A stretch of 64,000 nucleotides of DNA from JANMDR01 sp031409495 (GCA_031409495.1 JANNXI010000268.1:1-64000); one strand, 5' to 3'; counted from the first letter of the stretch, positions 52,030 to 61,683 are shown. The notes: generated by a model from the sequence alone, not told the origin. Program-made: numbers and translations.

Positions 52030-52185
52030 CCCGCCTGAGTACGGCTACTTTTTCAAAAATTGAACGCCTACACTGCAATTTGGAAAAAAGTTTGCATGGC
52101 AATGCGGAAAGTCAATTTTAAGTCACTGCCCACAAGCTGTAAGAGACCCTTAGTTTTTTCACTATTTTATGGGAGCACCGTACAA

Positions 52186-54924
52186 ATGAACCATCGTCAA
52201 CTCGTTTCTTCGGCAACATCGTCAGCAAGTTTCAAACTTAAGGTTTGTGCGGTTGCCGTATCTGCAGCCATTGCAGTTATTTCGCAATCCAGTTTTGCCC
52301 AAACTCCTGCCCCAACCCCAGTCGAAGTCGCGCCGGCGAAGCCCGTGACCCAAAAAGTCGAGCGTATCGAAATTACGGGCTCCTCTATCAAGCGCCTTGA
52401 AGGCGAGACTTCGTTACCAGTTCAAATTATCAAGAAAGAAGATATTGAGCGTACCGGCGCCACGACTGCAGCTGAGTTACTGACTAAAATTTCTGCTAGT
52501 GCTGCGGCACTAACCGACGGCGCAAGTTTTTCGGATATCGCCGGACAACGTGGCTTCAGCGGCGCCAATCTGCGCGGCATTGGCGTTTCATCCACACTCA
52601 TTTTGCTCAACGGCCGTCGCGTTGCTAACTTTGCATCGCCAGGTGGTGCCAGTGGCGTTGATTTGAACGCAATCCCATCAGCCGCCATTGCTCGCGTAGA
52701 AGTGTTGAAAGACGGCGCCTCGGCTATTTATGGAACTGACGCTATTGGCGGCGTAATTAACTTCATTACCAATACCGATTACCAGGGTTTCGATGCCTCT
52801 GCCTATGTATCCGACACCCAGCATGGCGGTGCCGGCAAAAATATTTACAGCGTTTCTGCAGGTACTGGTAGCCTTGCCCGCGATGGCTTCAATATTTTTG
52901 GTGTAATTGACTATTCAGAAAATAAAACATTACGCTCAGGCCAGCGTAAGTGGATAGGCTCTGTTTTTCAACCGGATATTAACCTAGACGTCGGTAGCTC
53001 AAACACCTACCCCGCCAACGCGCGCCGTACCCGCGCCAATGGCACAGCAACGGGTTCCCGCTTAAATCCATCAGCACCCGCTTGTAATCCACCTGCAACC
53101 ATCTACGCACCAGGCAGCTTTGTTGGTGCCAGCGCTTGCTTGTACGATTACATGCAAGATACCGAGATTTTCCCAGCGTCAGAGCGCCTATCCGCGATGA
53201 CTCGCGCGCAATACGTTGTCAACGCTGACCACACTTTATTTGGTGAATATTTGTACAGCAGCACTAATTCAACCTATAAAATTTCACCGCTGACCGTCAC
53301 CAATTTGAACTACCCTGCCAATGGTAAATATTATCCAACTAGCTTGGGTGTAACTGGCCCGCTGCGCTTAAATTTGCGTTTATCCGAAGCCGGTGGCCGT
53401 ACCAATGAAGTTGAAGCGATCACTGAACGTTTAGTATTTGGTGCAAAGGGTGTTGTGGCAGGTTGGGATTACGATGCCGGCGTAAATATTAGTCAAAGTC
53501 GCGTAGTTGATGCTTACGTCAATGGTTATGTCGCTACGGCACCGTTTGACACCGCATTCTTAACCGGTAATATCAATCCGTTTGGCCCATCAGATGCAGC
53601 TGGCTTGGCGTTACTAAACAGCACTAAAATTAGCGATAAGGCGCGTGATTCCAAAGGCAGAACTGAAATGGTGGACATCAAAGCATCGCGTCCTTTATTT
53701 GCTTTAGCCGGTGGCGACGCTGCAGTGGCACTTGGCTTAGAAGTACGCCGTGAGTCGCTAGCCTTCACGCCGTCAACCCTACTTGCAGCAGGGCAGATTC
53801 GTGGTGATGGCGTATCCGTAGGCTTTACGGGAAAGCGCGATGTAAATGCCGCCTACGCAGAGATGAGCCTACCATTTACCAGCGCTATCGAGGCACAAGT
53901 TGCATTGCGTTACGATGATTACAGCGATGCCGGTAGCAGCACAAACCCTAAGTTTGGTCTCCGTTATGTGCTCAACAAACAAGTGCTATTCCGTACGTCT
54001 TACAGCACAGGTTTCCGCGCGCCAAGCTTGGCAGATTTGTACGCGCCCTCTCGTACCGGCCAAACCAACGGCATCTATAACGATCCATTGGGTTGCATTG
54101 TACGTGGCGCCATTAACAACACCAACAACCCTGATTACTGCGGCATTCAGCCCAGCAAGCTTACCGGCGGCAATGCTGATTTGAAGCCGGAAAAATCGAA
54201 GCAATTCTCAATCGGCACGGCCTTTGAACCGAACAATATATTGAGTGGTAGCCTGGATTACTGGCAAATTGAAAAGACAGACGTTATTTCCGCACCAGAG
54301 GGAGTGCTGTTTACTGACCCAGTCCGTTTCGCGGAGTTTTTTAATCGCGCACCAGCAGATCCAACTCTAGGCGGTATTCCAGGCTTCATCAACTCGATCG
54401 ATTCACGCTTGCGTAATTTTGCAGCGCTTAAGACAACGGGCTTTGACGTTTCGGCTGATGTGCGTTTACCTAAGAACAATTTAGGCAAATTTGGCGTGAG
54501 CTTAAACGGCACCTATGTTTTAACCTACAAAACCCAGGCAGGTTCAGGCGCTAACTTTACGAACGGCGTAGGCATATTTGTAAATGACCAAATCGTGCAA
54601 CGCTGGCGCCATACCCTCGCGTTTAACTTTGACCGTGGCCCGTTTGCAGCAACACTGACGCAAACGTTTTACAAAGGCTATCAGGATCAAAACCCATTGC
54701 AAGATGGCAGTATTCGTAACGTAGAAAACTATCAGCTTTGGGACTTAACGGGTTCATACCGCATCAACCAAAATTTCCGCGTACGCGCTGGTATTAAAAA
54801 CGTAGCGGATGCAAACCCTCCTAAATCAAATCAAGTGTTTTTCTTCTTGGCCGGTTACGACCCAAGCTACACAGACCCACGTGGCCGTACCTTCTTTGCC
54901 AGCGCTAATTACTCGTTTAAGTAA
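52186..54924 (+). CDS. TonB-dependent outer-membrane receptor
   Basis: 912 residues from the ATG at 52186, which has GGGAG ten bases upstream; a longer TTG-initiated frame lacks support. Signal peptide AVAVSAAIAVISQSSFAQTP. Plug domain at about 55-190: VERIEITGSSIKRLEGETSL, PVQIIKKEDIERTGATTAAE, DLNAIPSAAIARVEVLKDGA and SAIYGTDAIGGVINFIT. The rest is a 22-strand barrel ending in NYSFK. TonB receptors import large or scarce solutes across the outer membrane using TonB energy. Divergence from one cyanophycinase and proximity to a second suggest cyanophycin fragments as the ligand; that is an inference. Confidence 0.94.
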   Translation: MNHRQLVSSATSSASFKLKVCAVAVSAAIAVISQSSFAQTPAPTPVEVAPAKPVTQKVERIEITGSSIKRLEGETSLPVQIIKKEDIERTGATTAAELLTKISASAAALTDGASFSDIAGQRGFSGANLRGIGVSSTLILLNGRRVANFASPGGASGVDLNAIPSAAIARVEVLKDGASAIYGTDAIGGVINFITNTDYQGFDASAYVSDTQHGGAGKNIYSVSAGTGSLARDGFNIFGVIDYSENKTLRSGQRKWIGSVFQPDINLDVGSSNTYPANARRTRANGTATGSRLNPSAPACNPPATIYAPGSFVGASACLYDYMQDTEIFPASERLSAMTRAQYVVNADHTLFGEYLYSSTNSTYKISPLTVTNLNYPANGKYYPTSLGVTGPLRLNLRLSEAGGRTNEVEAITERLVFGAKGVVAGWDYDAGVNISQSRVVDAYVNGYVATAPFDTAFLTGNINPFGPSDAAGLALLNSTKISDKARDSKGRTEMVDIKASRPLFALAGGDAAVALGLEVRRESLAFTPSTLLAAGQIRGDGVSVGFTGKRDVNAAYAEMSLPFTSAIEAQVALRYDDYSDAGSSTNPKFGLRYVLNKQVLFRTSYSTGFRAPSLADLYAPSRTGQTNGIYNDPLGCIVRGAINNTNNPDYCGIQPSKLTGGNADLKPEKSKQFSIGTAFEPNNILSGSLDYWQIEKTDVISAPEGVLFTDPVRFAEFFNRAPADPTLGGIPGFINSIDSRLRNFAALKTTGFDVSADVRLPKNNLGKFGVSLNGTYVLTYKTQAGSGANFTNGVGIFVNDQIVQRWRHTLAFNFDRGPFAATLTQTFYKGYQDQNPLQDGSIRNVENYQLWDLTGSYRINQNFRVRAGIKNVADANPPKSNQVFFFLAGYDPSYTDPRGRTFFASANYSFK

Positions 54925-54985
54925 TCTCATCGCTAGTTTTGCAGCAACCGTTATGAAGTAGCACAGCAGGTCAAATTAACGCTAC

Positions 54986-55023
54986 AAAAATCCCCGCTAG
55001 GCATGTGTCTAGCGGGGATTTTT
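54986..55023 (+). terminator. Rho-independent terminator of the TonB receptor gene
   Basis: AAAAATCCCCGCTAG (54986-55000) pairs perfectly with CTAGCGGGGATTTTT (55009-55023) around an 8-base loop, with a T run at the end. It lies 61 bases past the stop. Confidence 0.92.
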
Positions 55024-55051
55024 ACATTTATTTTTCGGCCAATAGCGGGCA

Positions 55052-55088
55052 TGTCGCAAAACCAACATTTCATGTCGCTTTTTGCGCG
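55052..55088 (+). promoter_or_regulatory. Candidate tandem ArgR half-sites before the second cyanophycinase
   Basis: TGTCGC occurs at 55052 and again at 55073, exactly 21 bases apart. The first continues AAAAC as at the aruC and TonB sites, but neither ends in the consensus AA. They lie 118-144 bases before the start codon at 55196. Confidence 0.5.
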
Positions 55089-55195
55089 GTTAGTTTTAGC
55101 AAGTAAGCCTATATTTAATTCAAGTTCCATGGAACGAGAACAAAGCACTTGCTGCGTTGCAGCATTTTTAACACTATTTCAATACGGATATCAAT

Positions 55196-56863
55196 ATGCG
55201 CAATCTATTTGGCAGCATTATCGACACATTTGTAAGTGTTTTCAATATAGCGGCATTCGCTACCGCACTGGGTCTCACGCTGCTTAGCAGCTCTGCTTAC
55301 GCAGCTTGCCGCACAGCGGAAGCTGAACCCAACAATAGCGACACCGCGGCTAACATCGATGTGTGCGCGGGCACCGCCATATCCGGCACCATTAGTAGTG
55401 CATCGGACTTTGACTGGTACAAACTTACCGTCACAGCCCCCGGCACAATTTCTATCAGTCTTAGCCATGCCACCGGCATAGATCTTGACTGGTACCTATA
55501 CAAGGCTACTGGAGGCTATATCGCTTACGCCTCCACTTCAGCCAACCCAGAAGCAGGCAGCAAAGCGGTCACCACTACTGGCACCTACTATATTCGCGTT
55601 AAAAACTATTCCGGCTCGGGCAACTACAGTTTAACTGTGTCGGGACCAATAGCGGCTGGTGGCGGCGGATTACCTGTACCCACATTTGGCACCTTCAGCG
55701 TACCGACTAAAAACCCTGGAGATGCCCCATTTACGGCTGTTGCACCAACTAGCAATAGCTCTGGCGCATTTAGCTTTACCAGTAGCAACACCGCTGTGGC
55801 TACTGTATCCGGCAGCACCATTACTGTCGTAGCTGCAGGAAGCTCAACCATTACTGCGAACCAAGCCGCCACGGCAACTTATGCTGCCGGCAGCACTAGC
55901 GCTACGCTAGCCGTTGGCGCCGCTGTTTGGCCTTGCACACTCCCCACTGGCGTAAACTTAGGCCGCATCGGCAGCGCAACGGACGTATCACCTGCCACTA
56001 CGGGCGGCTTTGTATTAATGGGTGGTGGTTCAGATGTTGACGCGGCATTGCAATGGATGATCGGTAAATCCGGTGGCGGTGACGTACTAGTGTTGCGTTC
56101 AACCGGCACCAATGGCTATAACAGCTATCTTCAAGGCTTAGGCACCGTTAATTCTGTGCAGACTTTATTGGTCGACAATGCCACCGAAGGCAACAATGCG
56201 TGCGTAGGTGAAACGATTAGACGCGCGGAAATGGTGTTTATAGCGGGCGGCGATCAACAAAACTATGTCGATTTTTTCAAAGGCAAAGCGGTTGGCTCAG
56301 CGCTCAACCATTTAATCAACACCAAGAGAGCACCTATCGGCGGCACCAGCGCTGGCATGGCCATCTTAGGGCAGTACTATCACCCGGGCGGGGCGGCTAA
56401 TGATTCTTCTTCCCTAGCTAATCCCACTGGAGTTGCTATCGGCAATAATTTCTTGAGCAGCACGTTGCTCAATAACGTCATCACCGACACCCACTTCAGT
56501 CAGCGCACCCGTCAAGCGCGACTAAGTGCCATGTTAGCAAGCACCATTTACAACTTTGGGGTGACATGGCAAAACATGCGTGGCATTGCCTGCGATGAAG
56601 GTACGGCCTACGCCCTTGACGCCGCTGGCACTGGTAGAGTATTTGGCAGTAATGCTTGCTTTTTTGTGAAGCCAACTGGGGCACCAGAAACATTGGCTGC
56701 TAACACTGCCCTCACTTGGAATTTAAACTTTTTAGCGTTAAATGTTTACCGCGTGCCGGGTACCACCACCGGCACCAACACCTTCAACATGAACACCTTT
56801 AGCGGGACCGGTGGAACGACACAGGCATGGTCTGCTTCAAACGGCACCTTCACGATTCGTTAA
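55196..56863 (+). CDS. Secreted multidomain cyanophycinase (PPC, Ig-like and S51 domains)
   Basis: 555 residues. Signal peptide AAFATALGLTLLSSSAYA ahead of AC. A PPC (pre-peptidase C-terminal) beta domain covers about 38-150 (AEPNNSDTAANIDVCAGTAI, SDFDWYKLTV, YYIRVKNYSGSGNYSLTVSG). An Ig-like Ser/Thr/Ala-rich domain lies at about 160-243, and the S51 domain at about 255-555 with nucleophile Ser385 in PIGGTSAGMAILG and DTHFSQRTRQARLSAML. PPC and Ig-like modules are typical of secreted depolymerases and may bind the insoluble polymer. The layout resembles extracellular CphE-type enzymes. It is monocistronic, flanked by two terminators. Confidence 0.9.
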   Translation: MRNLFGSIIDTFVSVFNIAAFATALGLTLLSSSAYAACRTAEAEPNNSDTAANIDVCAGTAISGTISSASDFDWYKLTVTAPGTISISLSHATGIDLDWYLYKATGGYIAYASTSANPEAGSKAVTTTGTYYIRVKNYSGSGNYSLTVSGPIAAGGGGLPVPTFGTFSVPTKNPGDAPFTAVAPTSNSSGAFSFTSSNTAVATVSGSTITVVAAGSSTITANQAATATYAAGSTSATLAVGAAVWPCTLPTGVNLGRIGSATDVSPATTGGFVLMGGGSDVDAALQWMIGKSGGGDVLVLRSTGTNGYNSYLQGLGTVNSVQTLLVDNATEGNNACVGETIRRAEMVFIAGGDQQNYVDFFKGKAVGSALNHLINTKRAPIGGTSAGMAILGQYYHPGGAANDSSSLANPTGVAIGNNFLSSTLLNNVITDTHFSQRTRQARLSAMLASTIYNFGVTWQNMRGIACDEGTAYALDAAGTGRVFGSNACFFVKPTGAPETLAANTALTWNLNFLALNVYRVPGTTTGTNTFNMNTFSGTGGTTQAWSASNGTFTIR

Positions 56864-56884
56864 AGCCCGTTTTTAACACCCTCC

Positions 56885-56918
56885 AACGCCATCTTGCGCA
56901 AACAAGATGGCGTTTTTT
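56885..56918 (+). terminator. Rho-independent terminator of the second cyanophycinase gene
   Basis: AACGCCATCTTG (56885-56896) pairs with CAAGATGGCGTT (56903-56914) around a 6-base loop, followed by a T run to 56918. It lies 21 bases past the stop. Confidence 0.92.
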
Positions 56919-57064
56919 ATGGCGACCACGCTTGCGCAGCACGCTGTTTCAAACGCTATTTCCGCACATATTTTGAGCATAAAGTTGAATAAACCACGCG
57001 AGACGGTTATGCTTCCTGGTTGCCCAAAATAATCGGGCGTAAATGTGAAAAGTAGCTGCTACTT

Positions 57065-60000
57065 ATGGAATTATCCTCAGAACTTGCGCGTTTTGCGCGC
57101 GCCCTTGAACGTGCTTTCGATCCTGCGACCCTTGCGCGCGGCTTAAAAGATGTAAACGAGGGAGCCGTCGTCACTAGCACACCATCGCCCAACGGATCCG
57201 TCGTCAAAGTGCGTGGGGATGCTTACGCACCATATTTTTTTGTCCAAACGCAAATGAAGCCCGAGCGCTTCAATTCCTCAACCTGTACTTGTCCCCTACA
57301 TGGCAAATGTAGGCATGTCGTTGCGGCTTTAGCCTACACCCATACCCGCGGCCACAAAGCCAGCTTGCAAGCGCTAACTTCAGAATTAGCGCATGTTGTC
57401 GCGCCGGTAACCAACTCCAAAACACCACAAGAAATCGCGGAGGCATTTTTGCGCTTTAAACGCGAAACGCCGCCCAACGTAATCGAAATAGCAGTGGACA
57501 ACGAGGCTGCCGTCACGACAAGAATTCCTGCGGTACTCGAAGATGGCCAACCGCGCTCTTGGGGTCCCGCCAGCGTTGAAGATGGGCTGTCATACAGCAC
57601 GCAATCATGGATTGATAGCCTTGAGAAGCGCACAAAAATTTTCTCACTCGCGGCAGCGCATGCCGCTACGAGCGCTGTGCCAACGCCAAAACTCACGCGG
57701 CTATTTTTTGTTATCCATCTTGCCGCACCGGGTAATTTCGCGTTTCGGTCATGGCTTGAAATTAATGTGGCGCAGCAACGTAGCAATGGCGAATGGGGCA
57801 AGGTTAAGCAATGGGCAAACTGGCGCGGCCAGCTAGATGCCAACGCCATCACACTAGAAAATCCACAAGATGAACGCATCGTTGAAATGCTCTTGGCAAG
57901 AGGATTGAATGAAGATTACGCCGCCGCCGACGTCCGCAATGTGGAATCAAGACTCTACGCACTACTGTTGAAAACACTGGCTGAAACAGGGCGCCTCTTC
58001 ACCCCAATGTCGCTAGGTCGGGCGCCATTACGACTCAAAAATACCGAGATAGTCCAACCTACCTGGGTACCACAAAAAGGCGACGCTACGCGCCTAGGTT
58101 TGCGCTTAGAAGATGGCAGCATGGCGTTTTTAATTAAAGACGGCGTATGGGCTATTGACAATGAAAACCATACTATATTTGAGCTTAATGTCGCTGTGCC
58201 GCTGCCAGAAGTAGGCGCCCTATTTTCTGGGCCCGCGGTTTCGAAAAATGAGCTAGATTATTTGAAGATTCGTTGGGATAGCTATAACCTACCCCTCGTC
58301 CCCGATCCACGCGTAAGCGCGGTACAGATGGTGGATGCCGTACCTATGGTGCCTGTGCTCACTTTACAAACGCTTTCGCAGGCGGCCAACGCTTGGGCGC
58401 GTACGGGTTCACGCTCGATCACCGTTGAAACCGTCACGTTGATGTTTGACTACGCCGGCACCCAAGTCAAGCCGATACCACCTGCGCCAAGCTTAATGCG
58501 CCTAAACACGCAAACTCAGGGCCATGAAATGCTGCCCCGAGACGGAAAAGCTGAGGCCACTGCACTCGAAACAATGACGATCAATAATTTTATTCCCCTT
58601 ATTCGTCACCCGCAATATGGTCAGGCCAGTGCCAACAGTATTGCCGACCCTGCTTCACCACATGTGTATGCTGCGGCCAACGGTGCAGCGTTAGCGCACT
58701 TTATCGAAGAGGAATTGCCGCTATTAGAAGCAGCAGGCTGGCGCATTCATATTGATCCCTCCTTTAAGCCTAACTATGTCTCCATTGACGACTTTGAAGC
58801 TAGTCTTGAAGACACCGCTGGCGGTTGGTTTTCATTAACGCTAGGGGTGCGTATTGGCGATAAACGCGTGGACATCGCACCGGTGTTGGTAGAGTTGCGC
58901 CAGCGCTACCCACATTTATTCCGGCCTACGCTGGCAACCGATCAGCCTGAGCGCGTACCAAAGCGCATCTACGTGACGATGCCTGATGGTGCGGTGGTAG
59001 CGCTTCCAGTTGAGCGGATGCGCAAAATCATGAGCACTGTCACCGATTTGTTGAGTGATAGCGCTGGCAAGCAGCATATTAAAATTGCCGCTACTGATTT
59101 AGGCCGTCTAGCCATATTGGAAGCGCTGCTTGAGAAAAACCTGCATGCCAGCAAAGCAGCGCGGGAGCGCTTAACCTTGTTGAAAAGCTTTTCTGGATTG
59201 GAAGCGGTAGCCCCCCCTACAGATTTGCAAGCCACGCTGCGCAGTTATCAACAACACGGCTTAAATTGGCTCCAGTTTTTGCGGCAATATCAACTTGGCG
59301 GTTTGCTAGCCGATGATATGGGCCTAGGCAAAACGGTACAAACACTCGCACACATTGCGCTTGAAAAGCAAGCGGGTCGCCTGACCGCGCCAGTGCTGGT
59401 GATCGCACCCACATCGGTGGTGTTTAACTGGCGCGCTGAGTCGCAGCGGCTTACACCAAACCTGAAAATTTTGGTACTCCACGGCTTGTTGCGCGCAAAA
59501 CAGTTTAGCGAAATCGCCCAACATGATTTAGTGATTACCTCCTACGCACTGTTGCCACGCGACATCACCGCGTTAGCAAAGATGAAGTTTTATTTAGTGG
59601 TGTTGGACGAAGCCCACTATGTTAAAAACGCCACGACCCAAGCTGCAAAAGCAGTACGGGCGCTTGATGTGCAGCATAGGCTTTGCTTAACGGGCACGCC
59701 GGTTGAGAATAATTTGTCAGAACTTTGGGCGCTATACGATTTTTTAATGCCCGGCTTCTTAGGAAGTACACAGAACTTTAAACAGTACTACCGTAACCCG
59801 ATCGAGAAGGATGGTAACTTAGATTTGCGCGCGCTGTTAGCTAAACGGGTCACGCCATTTTTGCTACGTCGTCGTAAAGAAGAAGTTGAAAAAGAGCTAC
59901 CCGCACGTACCGACATGACGCGCATGGTCGAACTTAACGCTGCACAAACCGATTTATACGAGTCCATTCGAGTGGTGATGGACAAAAAGGTGCGCGATGC

Positions 60001-60658
60001 AATCTATACACGGGGTGAAGCCCGCAGCCGCATCGTAATTTTAGACGCACTGTTAAAACTACGCCAAGTATGTTGCGATCCACGATTAGTGCAGCTACCC
60101 CGCGCCCGCGAAGTCAAACATAGCGCTAAGCTTGAAGCCCTAATGGAGCTACTCGAGGAGTTGTTAGCAGAAGGTCGTCGCGTGTTGGTGTTCTCGCAAT
60201 TTGCGCAGATGATTGCCCTCATTGGCGAGCGCTTAGATGAATCTAAAATCAAACATGCAGTACTCACGGGCCAATCGACCAACCGCGAGCAAACGGTAAC
60301 GGAATTCCAAGAAGGCGACGTTCCTGTGTTCCTGATTACGTTGAAGGCAGGTGGTGTTGGATTAAATCTAACGGCTGCCGACGCTGTGATTCACTACGAT
60401 CCGTGGTGGAATCCAGCGGCCGAAGAGCAAGCCTCTGCCCGCGCCCACCGTATCGGTCAGACTCGACCAGTATTGGTGGTGAAATTGGTGGTGCGCGGCT
60501 CAGTTGAAGAACGGATTATTGCCATGCAGGAGAAAAAAGCGGCATTAGCGCGTGCCGTCACTGACAATGACGATGCCGAAATTGACGCCTTAAGTGGTGA
60601 CGATTTAGTGGCGCTATTTTCTAGCCCAGGCAGTCTGCCGTTAGAATCCGCCGAATGA
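57065..60658 (+). CDS. SNF2-family DNA helicase/translocase with SWIM zinc finger
   Basis: 1197 residues. A SWIM zinc finger lies near residues 75-98 (STCTCPLHGKCRHVVAALAY; CxC and CxH ligands present). About 600 residues of poorly conserved sequence follow. The SNF2 ATPase begins near 725: Walker A LLADDMGLGKTVQTLAHIAL near 747, the DEAH box VLDEAHYVKN, LTGTPVENNLSELWALYDFL, and the C-terminal helicase part with VFSQFAQMIALIGERL, LKAGGVGLNLTAADAVIHYD and RAHRIGQTRPV. Such proteins translocate on double-stranded DNA and remodel protein-DNA complexes. No defence partner is adjacent, so a housekeeping role is as likely as a defence one. Confidence 0.94.
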   Translation: MELSSELARFARALERAFDPATLARGLKDVNEGAVVTSTPSPNGSVVKVRGDAYAPYFFVQTQMKPERFNSSTCTCPLHGKCRHVVAALAYTHTRGHKASLQALTSELAHVVAPVTNSKTPQEIAEAFLRFKRETPPNVIEIAVDNEAAVTTRIPAVLEDGQPRSWGPASVEDGLSYSTQSWIDSLEKRTKIFSLAAAHAATSAVPTPKLTRLFFVIHLAAPGNFAFRSWLEINVAQQRSNGEWGKVKQWANWRGQLDANAITLENPQDERIVEMLLARGLNEDYAAADVRNVESRLYALLLKTLAETGRLFTPMSLGRAPLRLKNTEIVQPTWVPQKGDATRLGLRLEDGSMAFLIKDGVWAIDNENHTIFELNVAVPLPEVGALFSGPAVSKNELDYLKIRWDSYNLPLVPDPRVSAVQMVDAVPMVPVLTLQTLSQAANAWARTGSRSITVETVTLMFDYAGTQVKPIPPAPSLMRLNTQTQGHEMLPRDGKAEATALETMTINNFIPLIRHPQYGQASANSIADPASPHVYAAANGAALAHFIEEELPLLEAAGWRIHIDPSFKPNYVSIDDFEASLEDTAGGWFSLTLGVRIGDKRVDIAPVLVELRQRYPHLFRPTLATDQPERVPKRIYVTMPDGAVVALPVERMRKIMSTVTDLLSDSAGKQHIKIAATDLGRLAILEALLEKNLHASKAARERLTLLKSFSGLEAVAPPTDLQATLRSYQQHGLNWLQFLRQYQLGGLLADDMGLGKTVQTLAHIALEKQAGRLTAPVLVIAPTSVVFNWRAESQRLTPNLKILVLHGLLRAKQFSEIAQHDLVITSYALLPRDITALAKMKFYLVVLDEAHYVKNATTQAAKAVRALDVQHRLCLTGTPVENNLSELWALYDFLMPGFLGSTQNFKQYYRNPIEKDGNLDLRALLAKRVTPFLLRRRKEEVEKELPARTDMTRMVELNAAQTDLYESIRVVMDKKVRDAIYTRGEARSRIVILDALLKLRQVCCDPRLVQLPRAREVKHSAKLEALMELLEELLAEGRRVLVFSQFAQMIALIGERLDESKIKHAVLTGQSTNREQTVTEFQEGDVPVFLITLKAGGVGLNLTAADAVIHYDPWWNPAAEEQASARAHRIGQTRPVLVVKLVVRGSVEERIIAMQEKKAALARAVTDNDDAEIDALSGDDLVALFSSPGSLPLESAE

Positions 60659-60681
60659 TCATTTCATAGAGAATACGAGCC

Positions 60682-61683
60682 ATGGAAACTTCGATGCAAA
60701 CAATTACACAAACGGCACCCGGCGGTGTTGAAACAATGCTGCTCATCACGAATGCACCGATACCTGACCCAAAACCTGATGAAGTATTAATCAAGGTTGC
60801 CTACGCCGGCGTAAACCGACCTGATGTCGCGCAACGCGCAGGCATGTACGCGCCCCCGCCTAACGCCTCACCCATAATGGGCCTAGAAGTGTCCGGCCAT
60901 GTGCTGGCGGTGGGCGCCAACGTTACTGAATGGTGCGTGGGTGATGCGGTGTGCGCCCTCACCCCGGGCGGCGGCTATGCGCAGTATTGCGTGGCGCTGG
61001 CAGCGCACTGTCTGCCGATTCCCGAGGGCTTAAGTTTGCTGGAGGCGGCAGCATTGCCTGAAAACTTTTTCACAGTATGGGTAAATGTATTCGACACCTG
61101 CAAACTAAAAGCTGGCGAGAGTTTGCTGGTGCATGGCGGTTCATCAGGCATTGGTTTAACGGCAATTCAGCTAGCCCGCGCTTTTGGCGCAACGGTTTAC
61201 ACCACAGTAGGCAATGACGCGAAAGCTGCGTTTTGCAAGGATCTTGGCGCAATTACCTTTAATTACAACACCCAAGATTGGGCGGCAGAATTAGCTACGC
61301 ATACCGAAAAGCGAGGCGTTAATGTGATCCTCGATATGGTTGGCGGGTCATATATTGAAAAAAACCTACGCAATTTAGCACTTGAAGGCCGCTACTGTTT
61401 CATCGCCTTTCTACAAGGCGGCAGCGCCCAAATTGATTTCCGCCCCCTAATGATGAAACGCCAAACCATCACCGGATCAACCTTGCGCGCACGGCCTGAT
61501 GCGCACACGGCAGCGATTGCTGACGCGTTAAAATTGCAGGTGTGGCCGCTAATTGAAGCAGGTAAAATAAAGCCGACGATACACGCGACTTTTCCACTTG
61601 CTGATGTCGCGAAGGCACATGCGCTGATGGAGTCATCGGCTCATATTGGCAAGATTATGTTGCTTGTGGGCGGGGAAATATAA
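60682..61683 (+). CDS. NAD(P)H quinone oxidoreductase, PIG3/QOR family
   Basis: 333 residues. MDR fold without zinc: VLIKVAYAGVNRPDVAQRAG, PIMGLEVSGHVLAVGANVTE, NADPH loop LLVHGGSSGIGLTAIQLARA and MMKRQTITGSTLRARP, which together are typical of the PIG3/TP53I3 branch. It reduces quinones by one or two electrons in the cytoplasm. The first ATG (60682) and another 12 bases later are both possible. It starts 23 bases after the SNF2 gene and may share its transcript. Confidence 0.92.
   Translation: METSMQTITQTAPGGVETMLLITNAPIPDPKPDEVLIKVAYAGVNRPDVAQRAGMYAPPPNASPIMGLEVSGHVLAVGANVTEWCVGDAVCALTPGGGYAQYCVALAAHCLPIPEGLSLLEAAALPENFFTVWVNVFDTCKLKAGESLLVHGGSSGIGLTAIQLARAFGATVYTTVGNDAKAAFCKDLGAITFNYNTQDWAAELATHTEKRGVNVILDMVGGSYIEKNLRNLALEGRYCFIAFLQGGSAQIDFRPLMMKRQTITGSTLRARPDAHTAAIADALKLQVWPLIEAGKIKPTIHATFPLADVAKAHALMESSAHIGKIMLLVGGEI

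Noticed and set aside
52060..52185. TTG-initiated 42-residue extension of the TonB receptor
   Set aside because: It would place the signal peptide about 70 residues from the start and lacks a ribosome binding site; GGGAG supports the ATG at 52186.
57065..60658. SNF2/SWIM helicase as part of a DISARM or similar defence operon
   Set aside because: No methylase, nuclease, DUF1998 or phospholipase D partner lies beside it; its neighbours are a cyanophycinase and a quinone reductase.
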